Of a stretch of 64,000 bases of DNA, positions 24,941 through 35,016 are shown in pieces (within the stretch, counting starts at the first letter, position 1; every line of letters starts with the position of its first letter). This DNA comes from an uncultured Draconibacterium sp. (GTDB lineage: Bacteria; Bacteroidota; Bacteroidia; Bacteroidales; Prolixibacteraceae), in contig NZ_OY775905.1 in assembly GCF_963675065.1 (NCBI RefSeq), positions 1,066,501 to 1,130,500 of the forward strand, in the 5' to 3' direction. Position numbers and translations under genes: made by a program. Under the pieces are notes generated by a model. The model made no database searches. It had not been told where the DNA came from and saw only the letters and a program-made list of their open reading frames with translations.

Positions 24941-27900
24941 AATTCTTTTTCACGAAAACACTCCTCACCCTATCCAAAACATCGTAAACACAAGGTATTA
25001 CAATAAGTGTAAGCAAGGTTGATGTTACCAAACCGCCAACCACTGCCAGCGCCATTGGCGAACGCAGCGATGCACTTTCTCCAAAACCGACGGTAAGTGG
25101 CAACAGGGCTAATATGGTTGTTAAACTGGTCATAACAATTGGCCGAATACGTTGCTGCCCGGCTTGCAGAATGGCTTGTTTTCGTTCTACTCCCTCGCGG
25201 ATAAGCTGATTGATACGGTCGACCAAAATTATTGAGTCGTTAACAGCAATACCTACCAACATAATCACCCCAATAATGGCCATAATGTTGAATGTTTTTC
25301 CGAGAATAAAAAAGACAAGAACACTACCCACCACAGCCAGCGGAATAGTCAACAGAATGGTAAACGGATGAATGAGCGACTCAAACTGAGAAGCCAGCAC
25401 CATGTATACCAACACGATAGAAAGCAACAATGCAAAAGTAAGGTTGGTCAATGACTCCTGACGTTTTTCTTCTTCACCGGTTACCATGATACGATAATCG
25501 GGCAATAAATCAATGCTTGCTGTTTGCAATCGAATATCATTTGCCACGTGATCCAACGGAATACCATCTTCCAGTTGCGCAGTAACTTTTCCTATGCGGT
25601 TTTGATTCCTTCTGAATATTTCTTTAGGCGATACGCCGTAACTGATATCGGCAATTTCGCTTAAACGGAAAACCTGGTCGCCTGAGGTAATAATCAATGA
25701 ACCAATTTCATCGATACTTTTCTCGGGAACTTTAATGGTAATATCCTGCATTTCGCCATTGCTTTCCAGTTCGCCGGCATCTTTTCCCTGCAACTGATCC
25801 TGCATTTGCGTAATTACACTGCTGATATCGATGTTATACATTCCGGCACGCATTCGGTCGACATGAATTTCAACTTCAGGCGCACCATCCTCAATCGATG
25901 TTTGAATATTGAACAGTCCGTTAACACCCTGCATCTTTTCTTTAACCTGGGTAACAACACGCTCAATTTCGTCCAATTCTACGCCACGAACCTCAACGAT
26001 AACGGGTGCTTCGTCGGTTCCAAGAATCGACTGAAGTGCACTTTCCTCCTGAGAGAAACTCACTTCAAGTCCTTCGATATTAGCCGTTAACTGGTCGAGT
26101 GTTTTTACAATACTTTCGGTTGAGATGGTTGATTCAGGTTTAAGAATTACCTTTAATTCAGCCGTATTTTCACCTTCAAAAACAGCATTTTGGTCGCCCG
26201 ACATACTTGACGACGGCCCGGCTTGCGCATAGATTTTATCTAAATTATCGCCCAGATAGTCCATCAAAATACCTTCAAGGTTTCTCACTGTCGATTCTGT
26301 GCGTTCCAATTCCGTACCTTCCTGCAATTTCAGGTTAACGGTAAGTTCATGCGTTTGTGTTTTTGGCATAAACTCGGTACCGATTTTAGGAATAAGCAAG
26401 GCTGCTCCACCAATTGCAACGGTCGCAATAAATATCACCAACCATTTGGCATCAATTACTTTTGATAAGAAACGGCCATACCCACCTACTCTTACCGATT
26501 TTGATTTTAAAGGAGCGGTCCTTTTTCGGTAAAAACGGTGGTACATCATCGGGATTAGAAAGATAGCTACTACCAACGACGAAAGCAGCGAAAATGCAAC
26601 CGTCCAGGCCTGATCTTTAAACAACTCGCCCGAAGCACCGTGCAAATAAACTATAGGTAGGAAAACGATAATGGTGGTAAGCGTTGATGCTGTAATTGCC
26701 CCGCCAACCTCGGCAGTTCCGTTAATTGCCGCGTCTTTCACACTCATACCGTTTTCGTGGTTTCGGAATATATTCTCCAAAACCACAATAGCATTATCAA
26801 CCAACATACCCGCACCTAAGGCGAGCCCTCCCAATGTCATAATATTTATGGTGAGATGGTTAAAATACATCAGGTTGAAAGTGGCAATAATAGATATTGG
26901 AATAGCAACACTTACAATCAGTGTAGTTCCAAAGCGACGAAGGAAAACAAATAAAACCACCACTGCCAGCAAAATACCCAGCAAAGCTGTATCCTGCACT
27001 TCGCCAATGGCACTGCTGATAAAGCGCCCCTGGTTGGTTACGCCAATCAATTCGTAACCGGGAAGTGCTTTTTCAATATTTACCAAAGCTTCGTTGATTT
27101 GATCAACCGCATTTACAGTATTGAATTTGGTTTCTTTGAAAATCGAGAGTCCTAAACAACGTTCGCCGTTTATGTGAACAATGTTTGTTGGTTCTTTATT
27201 GCCGATAGAAACGGCTGCAATATCTTTTAAATAAACCGGAGCCATAGAAACCCGGTTTTGACTGGTGGTTGTTTCGGTGCTGCTAACAGCTTTGTACCCC
27301 ACAATCAGGTTTTCAAAATCCTCCACCGTTTGCAACATTGATACACCCTTTACAATGTATTGTGTACCCATGTCGGTGATTTGCCCACCGGAAACGTTTC
27401 GGTTAAAATTCTGGATGCGCGATGCCACATCGTCCATGGAAAGCCCCTGCGCATCGAGCCGGTAAATATCGGTTTCAATAATAATTTCACTTTCTTCCTG
27501 TCCCGACAGTTCAACTTCGGCAACACCTTCCAAACGAACCAACTCGTTTCTCACGTAGTTTTCAGCTACCTTTCGCAGCTCGTTCATGTTGGTAATTTCA
27601 TTGTGCTTCAGCCCAATTATCATTACCGGGGTTGTGTTCGGATCGTGTTGAGTGATCTGAAGTTCGTCAATATCGGAATTCTGAGTAAGCGTATTCAAGG
27701 CCTTTTGCAGGTCGAGAAAAGCTTCATCCATATCTTTATTCCAGGCGTATTCTACGGTTATTTGTGCCGATCCTACCCTTGAGGAAGAAGTTACCTGCAC
27801 CACGTCTGACTGGCGAATGGCAAGCGCTTCGATGTTTTCAACAAACTGTTGCTCCATTTCTTCCGGAGGGCGCTCGCCCGAAGTCACTTCCACAAAAATA

Positions 27901-28034
27901 CGGGGTGAATTCAGATCGGGAAACAGGTCGACCCCCAATTTATCGTACGAAATGTAGCCCAGCAATAAAACGCCAAGCACCACCATTAAAACGGTAACCG
28001 GGTAATCGACAGAAAATTGCGTTAATTTTTTCAT
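24939..28034 (-). CDS. RND efflux pump permease (AcrB/HAE type)
   Basis: The 1031-residue protein is a full-length RND transporter. TM1 is FSVDYPVTVLMVVLGVLLLG, TM4 carries GAGMLVDNAIVVLENIFR, and TM10-11 carry VGIAVNDSIILVDRINQLI and a GQQRIRPIVMTSLTT loop. Twelve helices and two periplasmic porter/docking loops are present. It pumps amphiphilic compounds out through the adaptor and TolC partner encoded just upstream. It differs from the 1574-residue fusion in lacking any ABC domain, so the cluster encodes two RND permeases for one adaptor/TolC pair. The two could form a hetero-trimer, as in MdtBC; that is inference. Confidence 0.93.
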   Translation of the reverse strand: MKKLTQFSVDYPVTVLMVVLGVLLLGYISYDKLGVDLFPDLNSPRIFVEVTSGERPPEEMEQQFVENIEALAIRQSDVVQVTSSSRVGSAQITVEYAWNKDMDEAFLDLQKALNTLTQNSDIDELQITQHDPNTTPVMIIGLKHNEITNMNELRKVAENYVRNELVRLEGVAEVELSGQEESEIIIETDIYRLDAQGLSMDDVASRIQNFNRNVSGGQITDMGTQYIVKGVSMLQTVEDFENLIVGYKAVSSTETTTSQNRVSMAPVYLKDIAAVSIGNKEPTNIVHINGERCLGLSIFKETKFNTVNAVDQINEALVNIEKALPGYELIGVTNQGRFISSAIGEVQDTALLGILLAVVVLFVFLRRFGTTLIVSVAIPISIIATFNLMYFNHLTINIMTLGGLALGAGMLVDNAIVVLENIFRNHENGMSVKDAAINGTAEVGGAITASTLTTIIVFLPIVYLHGASGELFKDQAWTVAFSLLSSLVVAIFLIPMMYHRFYRKRTAPLKSKSVRVGGYGRFLSKVIDAKWLVIFIATVAIGGAALLIPKIGTEFMPKTQTHELTVNLKLQEGTELERTESTVRNLEGILMDYLGDNLDKIYAQAGPSSSMSGDQNAVFEGENTAELKVILKPESTISTESIVKTLDQLTANIEGLEVSFSQEESALQSILGTDEAPVIVEVRGVELDEIERVVTQVKEKMQGVNGLFNIQTSIEDGAPEVEIHVDRMRAGMYNIDISSVITQMQDQLQGKDAGELESNGEMQDITIKVPEKSIDEIGSLIITSGDQVFRLSEIADISYGVSPKEIFRRNQNRIGKVTAQLEDGIPLDHVANDIRLQTASIDLLPDYRIMVTGEEEKRQESLTNLTFALLLSIVLVYMVLASQFESLIHPFTILLTIPLAVVGSVLVFFILGKTFNIMAIIGVIMLVGIAVNDSIILVDRINQLIREGVERKQAILQAGQQRIRPIVMTSLTTILALLPLTVGFGESASLRSPMALAVVGGLVTSTLLTLIVIPCVYDVLDRVRSVFVKKN

Positions 28035-28046
28035 AATATGTAGTTA

Positions 28047-28096
28047 GAAGCACGAAGCACGAAGCTGGAAGTTCTTCACTCCCGGCTTCCAGCTTC
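28047..28096. repeat. Short intergenic repeat between adaptor and pump genes
   Basis: GAAGCAC occurs twice in tandem and is followed by GAAGCTGGAAG, which pairs with CTTCCAGCTTC at 28086-28096. The hairpin lies in the 69-base gap inside the operon, where it could influence mRNA processing. Confidence 0.55.
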
Positions 28097-28103
28097 CGAC
28101 TTA

Positions 28104-29162
28104 TTATAATATCACTTTCACTTTTGAATTATCGCGGAGTGTTTCAAAACCTTTTATAATCAAACGGTCGTTCGCGCTGAGGCCTTCAGTGACTTCAATT
28201 TCATCCTGGTTTGCGATACCTGTTGTGATACGACGATCGTTGGCAGCGCTGTTTCGCCCAACAATAAATACATACTTTCCGCGCGAACCGGTCATTATCA
28301 CGTCTTTTGGGATAACAATGGCACTGTCTTTTTGTGCCGTAATAATGTTGGCTTTTATAAACATTCCCGGACGTAGTTTCAGCTCCGGATTGTCAATTTC
28401 GAGCTTACCTGCAAATGTGCGTGTTTCGTCGCTGATAATTGGCGACAACTCGGCAACATGACCGATAAGTGTATCTTCAGTAAGCGTATAGTTTGTAATC
28501 ATTACTTCCTGCCCGGTGGTTACTTCCGTAATGTTTTTCTCCGGCAAATTGATCTCCACATACATTTTTTTGTAGTTCATCAGGCTAACCATACTTTCGC
28601 CGGCCGACACACGAACGCCCTGGGTGTAATAAGGCAGCGCAACGATAACTCCTGAAAAAGGAGCTACAACTTTCGTTTTTGCCAACTGTATTTCAGCACT
28701 TTCATAGCTGTTCTTCGCAGAAATCATAGATACTTCGGAATTACGCATTTCAAGCAGTGTAACACCACCTTTTTCGTATAACGATTTTTGCTTTTCGTAT
28801 TCCTGTTCTGAAATCTCAAGGTTTAATTTTGTCGACTCAATATTCAGTCCATTCAGGTATTCTGCATTTTCCAGTTTTACAATAACCTGACCTTTTTCAA
28901 CGCGGTCGCCCAGTTGAAATTTACGCCCCGTTTTCGGGTTGGTCTGCAAAATATAATTTCCTTCAATTTTAGAACTTAATTCGGTTTCGTCCACCGCTTT
29001 TGCGCTTCCGGTAGTACTTACAAATTGCTGAATACTTTTAAGTTTAATGTTTTCAACTGAAACAGGAACAGCTAACTCAGTTGATTCAGAACCGGTTTGG
29101 TTGTTACACGAAATGGCGGCAACAACAACGCCTAACAGGATAAGTAATTTTATATGCTTCAT
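28104..29162 (-). CDS. RND periplasmic adaptor subunit (membrane fusion lipoprotein)
   Basis: From the ATG at 29160-29162 the product has 352 residues and a lipoprotein signal (HIKLLILLGVVVAAISCNN) with lipidation Cys. The order is typical: barrel-sandwich half, an alpha-helical hairpin (NIESTKLNLEISEQEYEKQK ... LAKTKVVAPFSG), a second lipoyl half (GVIVALPYYTQGVRVSAGES), a beta-barrel (VEINLPEKNI) and a C-terminal domain. An in-frame start 33 bases upstream overlaps the TolC stop and lacks a signal, so I prefer the internal ATG. It links the RND pumps to TolC across the periplasm. Confidence 0.92.
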   Translation of the reverse strand: MKHIKLLILLGVVVAAISCNNQTGSESTELAVPVSVENIKLKSIQQFVSTTGSAKAVDETELSSKIEGNYILQTNPKTGRKFQLGDRVEKGQVIVKLENAEYLNGLNIESTKLNLEISEQEYEKQKSLYEKGGVTLLEMRNSEVSMISAKNSYESAEIQLAKTKVVAPFSGVIVALPYYTQGVRVSAGESMVSLMNYKKMYVEINLPEKNITEVTTGQEVMITNYTLTEDTLIGHVAELSPIISDETRTFAGKLEIDNPELKLRPGMFIKANIITAQKDSAIVIPKDVIMTGSRGKYVFIVGRNSAANDRRITTGIANQDEIEVTEGLSANDRLIIKGFETLRDNSKVKVIL

Positions 29163-29184
29163 TTTGGTATAATTTTCAGGTTTA

Positions 29185-30678
29185 TTATTGACCATCGGTT
29201 ACGTACAACTCCTCAGGAATAATAGCTTCGTTTTTTTCGAAATCGTACAACGATTGTATTTTAAGGTTTAACAATTCAATTTTATAATTTATAAGTGCCT
29301 GACTTAGTGCAACTTTTTGCGACGAAAGCTGATTTTGATACAGGTTTAGGTCCATACCTGTAAGGTCGCCATTCTCGTAACGCTCCAGGTTGATTTCGTA
29401 GGTCAGCTGAGCATTGCGTTCATTTTGTTTTGCCAATTCAATTTGGTTCAACTGGTTTAGAATGTTACGATAAACCTGGCGAATATCAACAACAATTTGT
29501 TTTTTCTGCTCACTTAGGTTTAGCTCCTGCGATTCGATGGCTGCTTCGGCGGCAGCAATTCGTGCTTTGCGCTCACCCCAGTCGAAAATTGGAATATTGA
29601 AGCTAATTCCTACCGACGGACTTTTTGTCGGATTCTGGTAAATGTTACCCAAATCTCTGTTATCGCCGGTGATACCAAAACGCAGGTTCATATCTCCCCT
29701 GAATTCATTCTGTGCTTTGGTACGAATAAGATCAAACTGACTGGTTTCCACATCAATTTCGCGCTGACGCAATTCCATTCTCGATTCCAATCCGTTTTCA
29801 ATGGCTTTGTCCAAATCAACAGGCACAGGGTTTGCACTCACATCGGCCAAAATCATTATATCTTCAAAAAGATCCATACCGAGGTACAGTTTCAGTTGAT
29901 CTTTGGCATTCTCAAAAGCCACCTCATTGTTCTGCAAAGTAGATTTTGCTGTAGCCAGGTTTAACTCGGCCTGGTATTCTTCTTCTTTTGCAGCCAAACC
30001 GGCTTCAACTTTATTTTTTATAATGTCGTAACTGTTTTGTGTATTAGCCAGCTCATCTTTTGCAATCGTTAAGTTCATTTGCGACATATAAACGTTGTAG
30101 AAGAATTCGGTTACATTTCGCTCGAGATTTAAGTATTGCATGGCGTAACTGATACGTGCATTTTCAAAGTTTAATTCCAACTCCTTCAATTGCAGCTTTA
30201 ACGTATTGTGCGTAAATAATGGCTGATTCAGGTTCAAATACAGGTTATTAAAAAAGACCTCACTTTCCGTGTTCGAAGAAGTAGAATTATTACTTGACCA
30301 TCCAAACTCGTTGGTTAACGAGATAGTACCATCGGTTATTAATATTGGTTGAGCAACCGTAAATAAGGTACTTGTTTCGAAGTTTTCGTTGGTATACCAC
30401 TCCGAGACACGGTTGTCGAAACGACGTTGTTTACTGTAGTTTACGGGATCAACCTGAAGTGAAAAACGTGACTTCAAAGCCGCACGCTGTGCCTCAAGGT
30501 TTTTCTGGTAACGTTCAAGATTTAATAACGACAGCTTCAAATCAGGGCTTCCCGTTTCGGCAATACTCAAAGCCCTTTCGAGGGTTAAGGCCTCCTGTGC
30601 CTGAACAGCAAAAGTAGCAGTTGCCAGAAAAAACAATGCAATTGCCAGTTTTCGCATAAGTTTGATTTTTGTTTTCAT
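29185..30678 (-). CDS. TolC-family outer membrane efflux protein
   Basis: The 497-residue protein has a signal peptide ending AVQAQ. It shows the internally duplicated TolC pattern: LTLERALSIAETGSPDLKLS at the start and long coiled-coil helices (LNLATAKSTLQNNEVAFENA; QELNLSEQKKQIVVDIRQVY; LSQALINYKIELLNLKIQSL). It forms the outer-membrane channel for the pumps in this cluster. A second possible start seven codons in also gives a signal peptide. The adaptor gene follows by 22 bases. Confidence 0.93.
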   Translation of the reverse strand: MKTKIKLMRKLAIALFFLATATFAVQAQEALTLERALSIAETGSPDLKLSLLNLERYQKNLEAQRAALKSRFSLQVDPVNYSKQRRFDNRVSEWYTNENFETSTLFTVAQPILITDGTISLTNEFGWSSNNSTSSNTESEVFFNNLYLNLNQPLFTHNTLKLQLKELELNFENARISYAMQYLNLERNVTEFFYNVYMSQMNLTIAKDELANTQNSYDIIKNKVEAGLAAKEEEYQAELNLATAKSTLQNNEVAFENAKDQLKLYLGMDLFEDIMILADVSANPVPVDLDKAIENGLESRMELRQREIDVETSQFDLIRTKAQNEFRGDMNLRFGITGDNRDLGNIYQNPTKSPSVGISFNIPIFDWGERKARIAAAEAAIESQELNLSEQKKQIVVDIRQVYRNILNQLNQIELAKQNERNAQLTYEINLERYENGDLTGMDLNLYQNQLSSQKVALSQALINYKIELLNLKIQSLYDFEKNEAIIPEELYVTDGQ

Positions 30679-30764
30679 CTTAATTAAATTTTTTCTTCAA
30701 TTGTTCCGTTCCGAATTCGCTTCTGTTATACAAAATATTGGTTCGAAACGTATGCTGATTTTTT

Positions 30765-33700
30765 TTATAATTCCACAATTTTTACTGCATCGGCGTATAT
30801 TATTCGCAAATCAGTTTTATCTGTTAATTCAATAACCGCCTTATCCGATGAGAAATAAAATGAGCCCAAATGTACCCACCCGGTTTCGGCATTTTGCGAA
30901 TCAAGGAAAGCTTCTTCCTCCCCGTCGTCGGAATGAATAATAAAGTTTAAGCTTCCTTTTTCTTCTCCGCGGTTACGGCCAAACGAACGACCTTTATAAA
31001 AATGGTAAAACACATCGTAGTAACCGGCCTGTTTTACCGGAACATTCCAACGCGCAATCTGCTCACCATTTCCGCCTTTAATATAGTAGGCCGAACGAAC
31101 GTACTCGCCGTAAAACTCGTCGCTGGTTGTGGCTGTCCACGACAATGGAGGCCTCCACTGGTTTACACTCGAGTATTTTTGCTTTGTTTCTTCCTCTTTT
31201 ACAATTAGTTTTTCGAGCAAACTCACCTGGTGATTTTCGGTTATCTCAAAACCCGGATCTTCGTTATCCACAATCTCTTCATTCGGAAGTTTTGTTTGAA
31301 CCGGTGTTGAACTGATACGCTCTCCTTCCCACACCCTCGCTTTCAGGTCTTCTTCCACTTCGCGAAACATTTCCATATAGGTTTGCGGAACATTTTTTGA
31401 TGTTAAAGAATTAAAAATCACCATACGCGGCGTACCATCAAACAGGTAGCTCATTTCTTTGGTTTGGTGGGCAGCTAACTCAATAAGTTTATCCACCGTA
31501 TCTTCCGAGCCCATTCCCGGAGGGCCAAAACCACCACCGCCTCCACCTCCTGCAAGTCGGAAAGTGAGTTTTATTAAACCATCCACATCCGAGAAGTTGG
31601 TAACTTTCAGCGAGATCATGGTTTTCATGGCATCTCCCGATTTTACCTTTACTCCCTTTATAGGCGACACCAAATAGCCCGGCAAAACTTTGGCTTTAAA
31701 CCAACTGTTCATCATTGGCTCCAGCTCGATACCATACCTGGCTTTAATCTCTTCGTCAAATTCCTCGAACGAAATATTCTGGTACTTGTACTTCTCCAGC
31801 ACACCGCGCAGAAAATCTTCAAAATCTTCTTCGCCGGCTTCCAGTTTTATGGTTGAGAAAAGCACATCGCCTTTCAGTTTAATCACATTGTTAATAATAT
31901 CGCTTTGATCAGGATCGGCAAGAATTTCCTCGAACGAATAATCCTGCAAGGCTATATTTGCCATAATATCAGGACTTTCGCCACTCATGCTACTCATAAA
32001 CAGCGATCGCATATCGGTAGACTGGCTTTTTAAATAAGCCTCGAAAACCCGGTTGGTAATCGGCCATTTATCCGATTGAATATTGTTTTGGAAATTGTAC
32101 AACCACGGAAAAATAAAATACGGATTTGGCAACTGCTCCATGCTCATTTCCCCTCGCGCCCATCGGCGTTCAGTTTCATTTTCTTCGGTAAATTTCTCAA
32201 GAAACTGTCCAAGCACGCGCAACTCTTTATCTTCGTCGGTCATTTCGCCGCCGCCTCCACGACCTCTCCAACGGCCCATTCGTTCTTTTTGTTTTTCAAA
32301 ATCAGCTTCGCGAAACATATAGCCTTTCTCCTGAATCAGCACTTGCCCGGGCTGAATAACTTCCTGCACCGATGTCCACATACGTTGGTAAGTTTTAAAC
32401 TGCGCCGGAACCTCAACCAGTGCCAACTTATCTGAATTGTACTCCAGATTATAACCACGTTTGAAATCTTCAAAACGTTCGTAAATTAATGAAGCCAGTG
32501 TATCTTTCGACTCCGGGAAAACACTAATGAAATCGTCGTGACCCTCGATGAGCCAAACTCCAAATTCAAAATCATTATGCTCCAGACTTTTATATTCGTA
32601 TTTACCAATGGCCAGCGAAAGTTGTGTTAGCGGGGTTTGCGGCTCAAAATGGAATTTACCAGCCGAAACTTCTGTCATAACACCTTCCGAAACCGGTTGT
32701 AATCCTTCTTTTGTATTAACTGTTAACGAATAATCCACAAACTCGGGTTTGTACCAACTCACATCTTCGGAGCTGTAAGTAACACCAACTTTTGGATACC
32801 AGTTGGCTTCGCGGGTAAGCAACACATAATTGGGTGTTACAAACGCATAACGTTTGTCAACATTCAATACAAATTGCCCGTATTTTTCCTGTCGCAATTC
32901 TTCGTCGATGTCCAGATAGCAATAAGCTTCGTCGATTGTTCCGTTGTAGGTAAATTCAACTTTTGCGCTGTCGCCGGGCTGCAACCTAAGCTGGTCGGAA
33001 ACGATAACCAGATGATCTTCGCGCAAAAATGGTGTTGTTTTTTCGTTTACTTTCAGATCAGTAATTTCCAGGCCTGCATTTAAACTAAAAATCAGTTTCG
33101 ACAAAGGCTGCTGTAAATTATTTTTTAGCATCATTGCCGATTGCACACTTAACGACTCACCGTTATGATCGAGTACAATATCGTGCGAAAGCACATCTGC
33201 CAGCGGCTCGCTTACATATTGATTATTCAGTTCGACGATATCAGCACGTAAAGCTGCTGTTTTTTTGAAACTATTAATGTGATTAAAAGCCAGAAAGCCG
33301 GCACCACCAATAAATACAACACTAAAAATAAGCGAAACGTAGGTCATTGCTTCCGACTGAGGTAAACGTTTCAGCAAGAAAATGGTAAGGAAAATGAAGC
33401 CTGAACCCAATCCGAAATATATTCCACGATGGATAAGAATTACACCAAGATTACTAAATCCAATAATATCGGAACTTAACATTGGGATGTTAAACGCCAT
33501 GTAATCGAAAATGTAATAATATTTTGCCTGTAAAAGGAAGAGGGTGATACCGATATAGCCAAGTATCAACACAAAAGTGATGGCCTGGTTTCGGATTACG
33601 CTCATCAGTAAAAACGACAAACCCATAATAAAAACAAGAGTTGGAATACTTATCAGCACTAAATACACGCCATAAGAAACCCAATCGATGGGAGTACCTT

Positions 33701-34112
33701 TTGCAAGCGAATTAAAAACAAGTGCCAGAACAACCACCGCGATGTTAAGAATCATAAACACCTGCATGTTACCCAATGTTTTTCCAATAACGTATTCGCC
33801 ATTGGTCATTGAACGCATGTAAATTACTTCGGTGGTATCTAATTTTTTATCGCGTTTTAAAAAGTCGGAGGCCAAAAACACAGCAATTACAGCCTGGGCC
33901 ACATTTAAAATCAGCAAATTAAAATACGGGATAGCACTCGGAATTGCACGGATAGCCCAGCTTTCACTACCTCCGCCTTCAATCACCATTCCGAAGTTTA
34001 ATCCGAACAATACAAGCAAAGAGAGTATACTGAATATGCGAAAAAACCAGCTGCGAAAAAGTGTTTTTCGCTCGTATTTTGCTATTGAGAATATGTTATG
34101 TAACGAAATCAT
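30765..34112 (-). CDS. ABC-2 permease fused to degenerate M1-peptidase-like ectodomain and golvesin-like C-terminal domain
   Basis: The protein has 1115 residues. About 1-285 form an ABC-2 permease with six or seven helices (FFRIFSILSLLVLFGLNFGM; YFNLLILNVAQAVIAVFLAS; FVLILGYIGITLFLL). About 290-850 resemble the M1-aminopeptidase-like exported part found on Bacteroidota ABC-2 permeases, beginning with beta-rich sequence (HDIVLDHNGESLSVQSAMML). I find no HExxH zinc motif and no GAMEN-type exopeptidase motif, so peptidase activity is unlikely. Two glycine-rich inserts occur (RGRGGGGEM near 615; GGGGGGGFGPPG near 855). The last 120 residues (RWNVPVKQAGYYDVFYHFYK; GWVHLGSFYF; IIYADAVKI) fit the golvesin/Xly cell-surface-binding fold. 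It starts ten bases after the ATPase gene that should power it. Confidence 0.82.
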   Translation of the reverse strand: MISLHNIFSIAKYERKTLFRSWFFRIFSILSLLVLFGLNFGMVIEGGGSESWAIRAIPSAIPYFNLLILNVAQAVIAVFLASDFLKRDKKLDTTEVIYMRSMTNGEYVIGKTLGNMQVFMILNIAVVVLALVFNSLAKGTPIDWVSYGVYLVLISIPTLVFIMGLSFLLMSVIRNQAITFVLILGYIGITLFLLQAKYYYIFDYMAFNIPMLSSDIIGFSNLGVILIHRGIYFGLGSGFIFLTIFLLKRLPQSEAMTYVSLIFSVVFIGGAGFLAFNHINSFKKTAALRADIVELNNQYVSEPLADVLSHDIVLDHNGESLSVQSAMMLKNNLQQPLSKLIFSLNAGLEITDLKVNEKTTPFLREDHLVIVSDQLRLQPGDSAKVEFTYNGTIDEAYCYLDIDEELRQEKYGQFVLNVDKRYAFVTPNYVLLTREANWYPKVGVTYSSEDVSWYKPEFVDYSLTVNTKEGLQPVSEGVMTEVSAGKFHFEPQTPLTQLSLAIGKYEYKSLEHNDFEFGVWLIEGHDDFISVFPESKDTLASLIYERFEDFKRGYNLEYNSDKLALVEVPAQFKTYQRMWTSVQEVIQPGQVLIQEKGYMFREADFEKQKERMGRWRGRGGGGEMTDEDKELRVLGQFLEKFTEENETERRWARGEMSMEQLPNPYFIFPWLYNFQNNIQSDKWPITNRVFEAYLKSQSTDMRSLFMSSMSGESPDIMANIALQDYSFEEILADPDQSDIINNVIKLKGDVLFSTIKLEAGEEDFEDFLRGVLEKYKYQNISFEEFDEEIKARYGIELEPMMNSWFKAKVLPGYLVSPIKGVKVKSGDAMKTMISLKVTNFSDVDGLIKLTFRLAGGGGGGGFGPPGMGSEDTVDKLIELAAHQTKEMSYLFDGTPRMVIFNSLTSKNVPQTYMEMFREVEEDLKARVWEGERISSTPVQTKLPNEEIVDNEDPGFEITENHQVSLLEKLIVKEEETKQKYSSVNQWRPPLSWTATTSDEFYGEYVRSAYYIKGGNGEQIARWNVPVKQAGYYDVFYHFYKGRSFGRNRGEEKGSLNFIIHSDDGEEEAFLDSQNAETGWVHLGSFYFSSDKAVIELTDKTDLRIIYADAVKIVEL

Positions 34113-34122
34113 TTATCCGGTT

Positions 34123-35016
34123 TTAAGCGTTAGACCATTGGTTTAGTTTGTTTTCCATAAAGTGCACATAAGCGTGCTCCAGATTCGGATCCATGGCTTT
34201 TACCTGGTAACCGTCAATCTCATTGGCAACAACCTGCACCTCCCAGCCTCCATCAATCGGAATGGTAGAAATTACAGGGTATTTTTCGTTTATCTCAAGG
34301 TATTCCTGTTCGGTAGCTTCAATAAGCCAAACATGGCCTTCGGCTTCTTTTACAAGCTGCTCGGGCGATCCGGCAAATGCCAGTTTTCCCTGATTGAGTA
34401 ATGCCATATTATCGCAAGTACTCGAAATATCGCCAACAATGTGTGTAGACAGGATAATAATTACATCGCGTGTACTAAGGGTTGAAAGCAGGTTACGGAA
34501 CCGGATACGTTCTTCGGGGTCGAGACCGGTAGTAGGCTCATCCACAATAATAATCTTCGGATCATTTATCAGTGCCTGGGCAATTCCTAAACGGCGTTTC
34601 ATACCACCTGAAAGTTTATTCGCATTTCTGTCGCGCACTTCAAACAAACCTACTTCCTCCAGCATTTGGTCCACTGCACTGCGGCGTGCTGCCCCGCTTT
34701 TCATTCCTGCCAAACGGGCAGTATAATCCAAAAACTCAGAGGTTTTTAATTTCGAGAAGAAACTAAAATCCTGGGGCAAATAACCCAACATCGAGCGAAT
34801 TTCGCGGCGATGTTTCGAAAGTTCGTAATCGTTGAAATATACTTTGCCGCTTGTTGGTTTCATTAGAGTTACCAAAATGCGCATAAGGGTTGATTTCCCA
34901 GCCCCGTTTGGTCCTAAAAGGCCAAACATTCCATTTGGAATTTCAAGGTTGAGGTTATTTACAGCGTAACTGCCTCCCTTGTAGATTTTGTTTAAATTTT
35001 CTATTTTAATATGCAC
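34123..35016 (-). CDS. ABC transporter ATP-binding protein
   Basis: The 297-residue ATPase has every nucleotide-binding motif: Walker A GPNGAGKST (residues about 37-45), Q-loop YLPQDF, signature LSGGMKRRLGIAQ, Walker B IIIVDEPTTGLD and H-loop STHI. A C-terminal extension ends PNLEHAYVHFME, mirrored by PNLEDAYLCLLK in the RND-ABC fusion. It is the first gene of the minus-strand efflux cluster and ends ten bases before its permease partner. The nearest upstream gene on the strand is 285 bases away, so the cluster promoter should lie in 35017-35204. Confidence 0.92.
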   Translation of the reverse strand: MHIKIENLNKIYKGGSYAVNNLNLEIPNGMFGLLGPNGAGKSTLMRILVTLMKPTSGKVYFNDYELSKHRREIRSMLGYLPQDFSFFSKLKTSEFLDYTARLAGMKSGAARRSAVDQMLEEVGLFEVRDRNANKLSGGMKRRLGIAQALINDPKIIIVDEPTTGLDPEERIRFRNLLSTLSTRDVIIILSTHIVGDISSTCDNMALLNQGKLAFAGSPEQLVKEAEGHVWLIEATEQEYLEINEKYPVISTIPIDGGWEVQVVANEIDGYQVKAMDPNLEHAYVHFMENKLNQWSNA

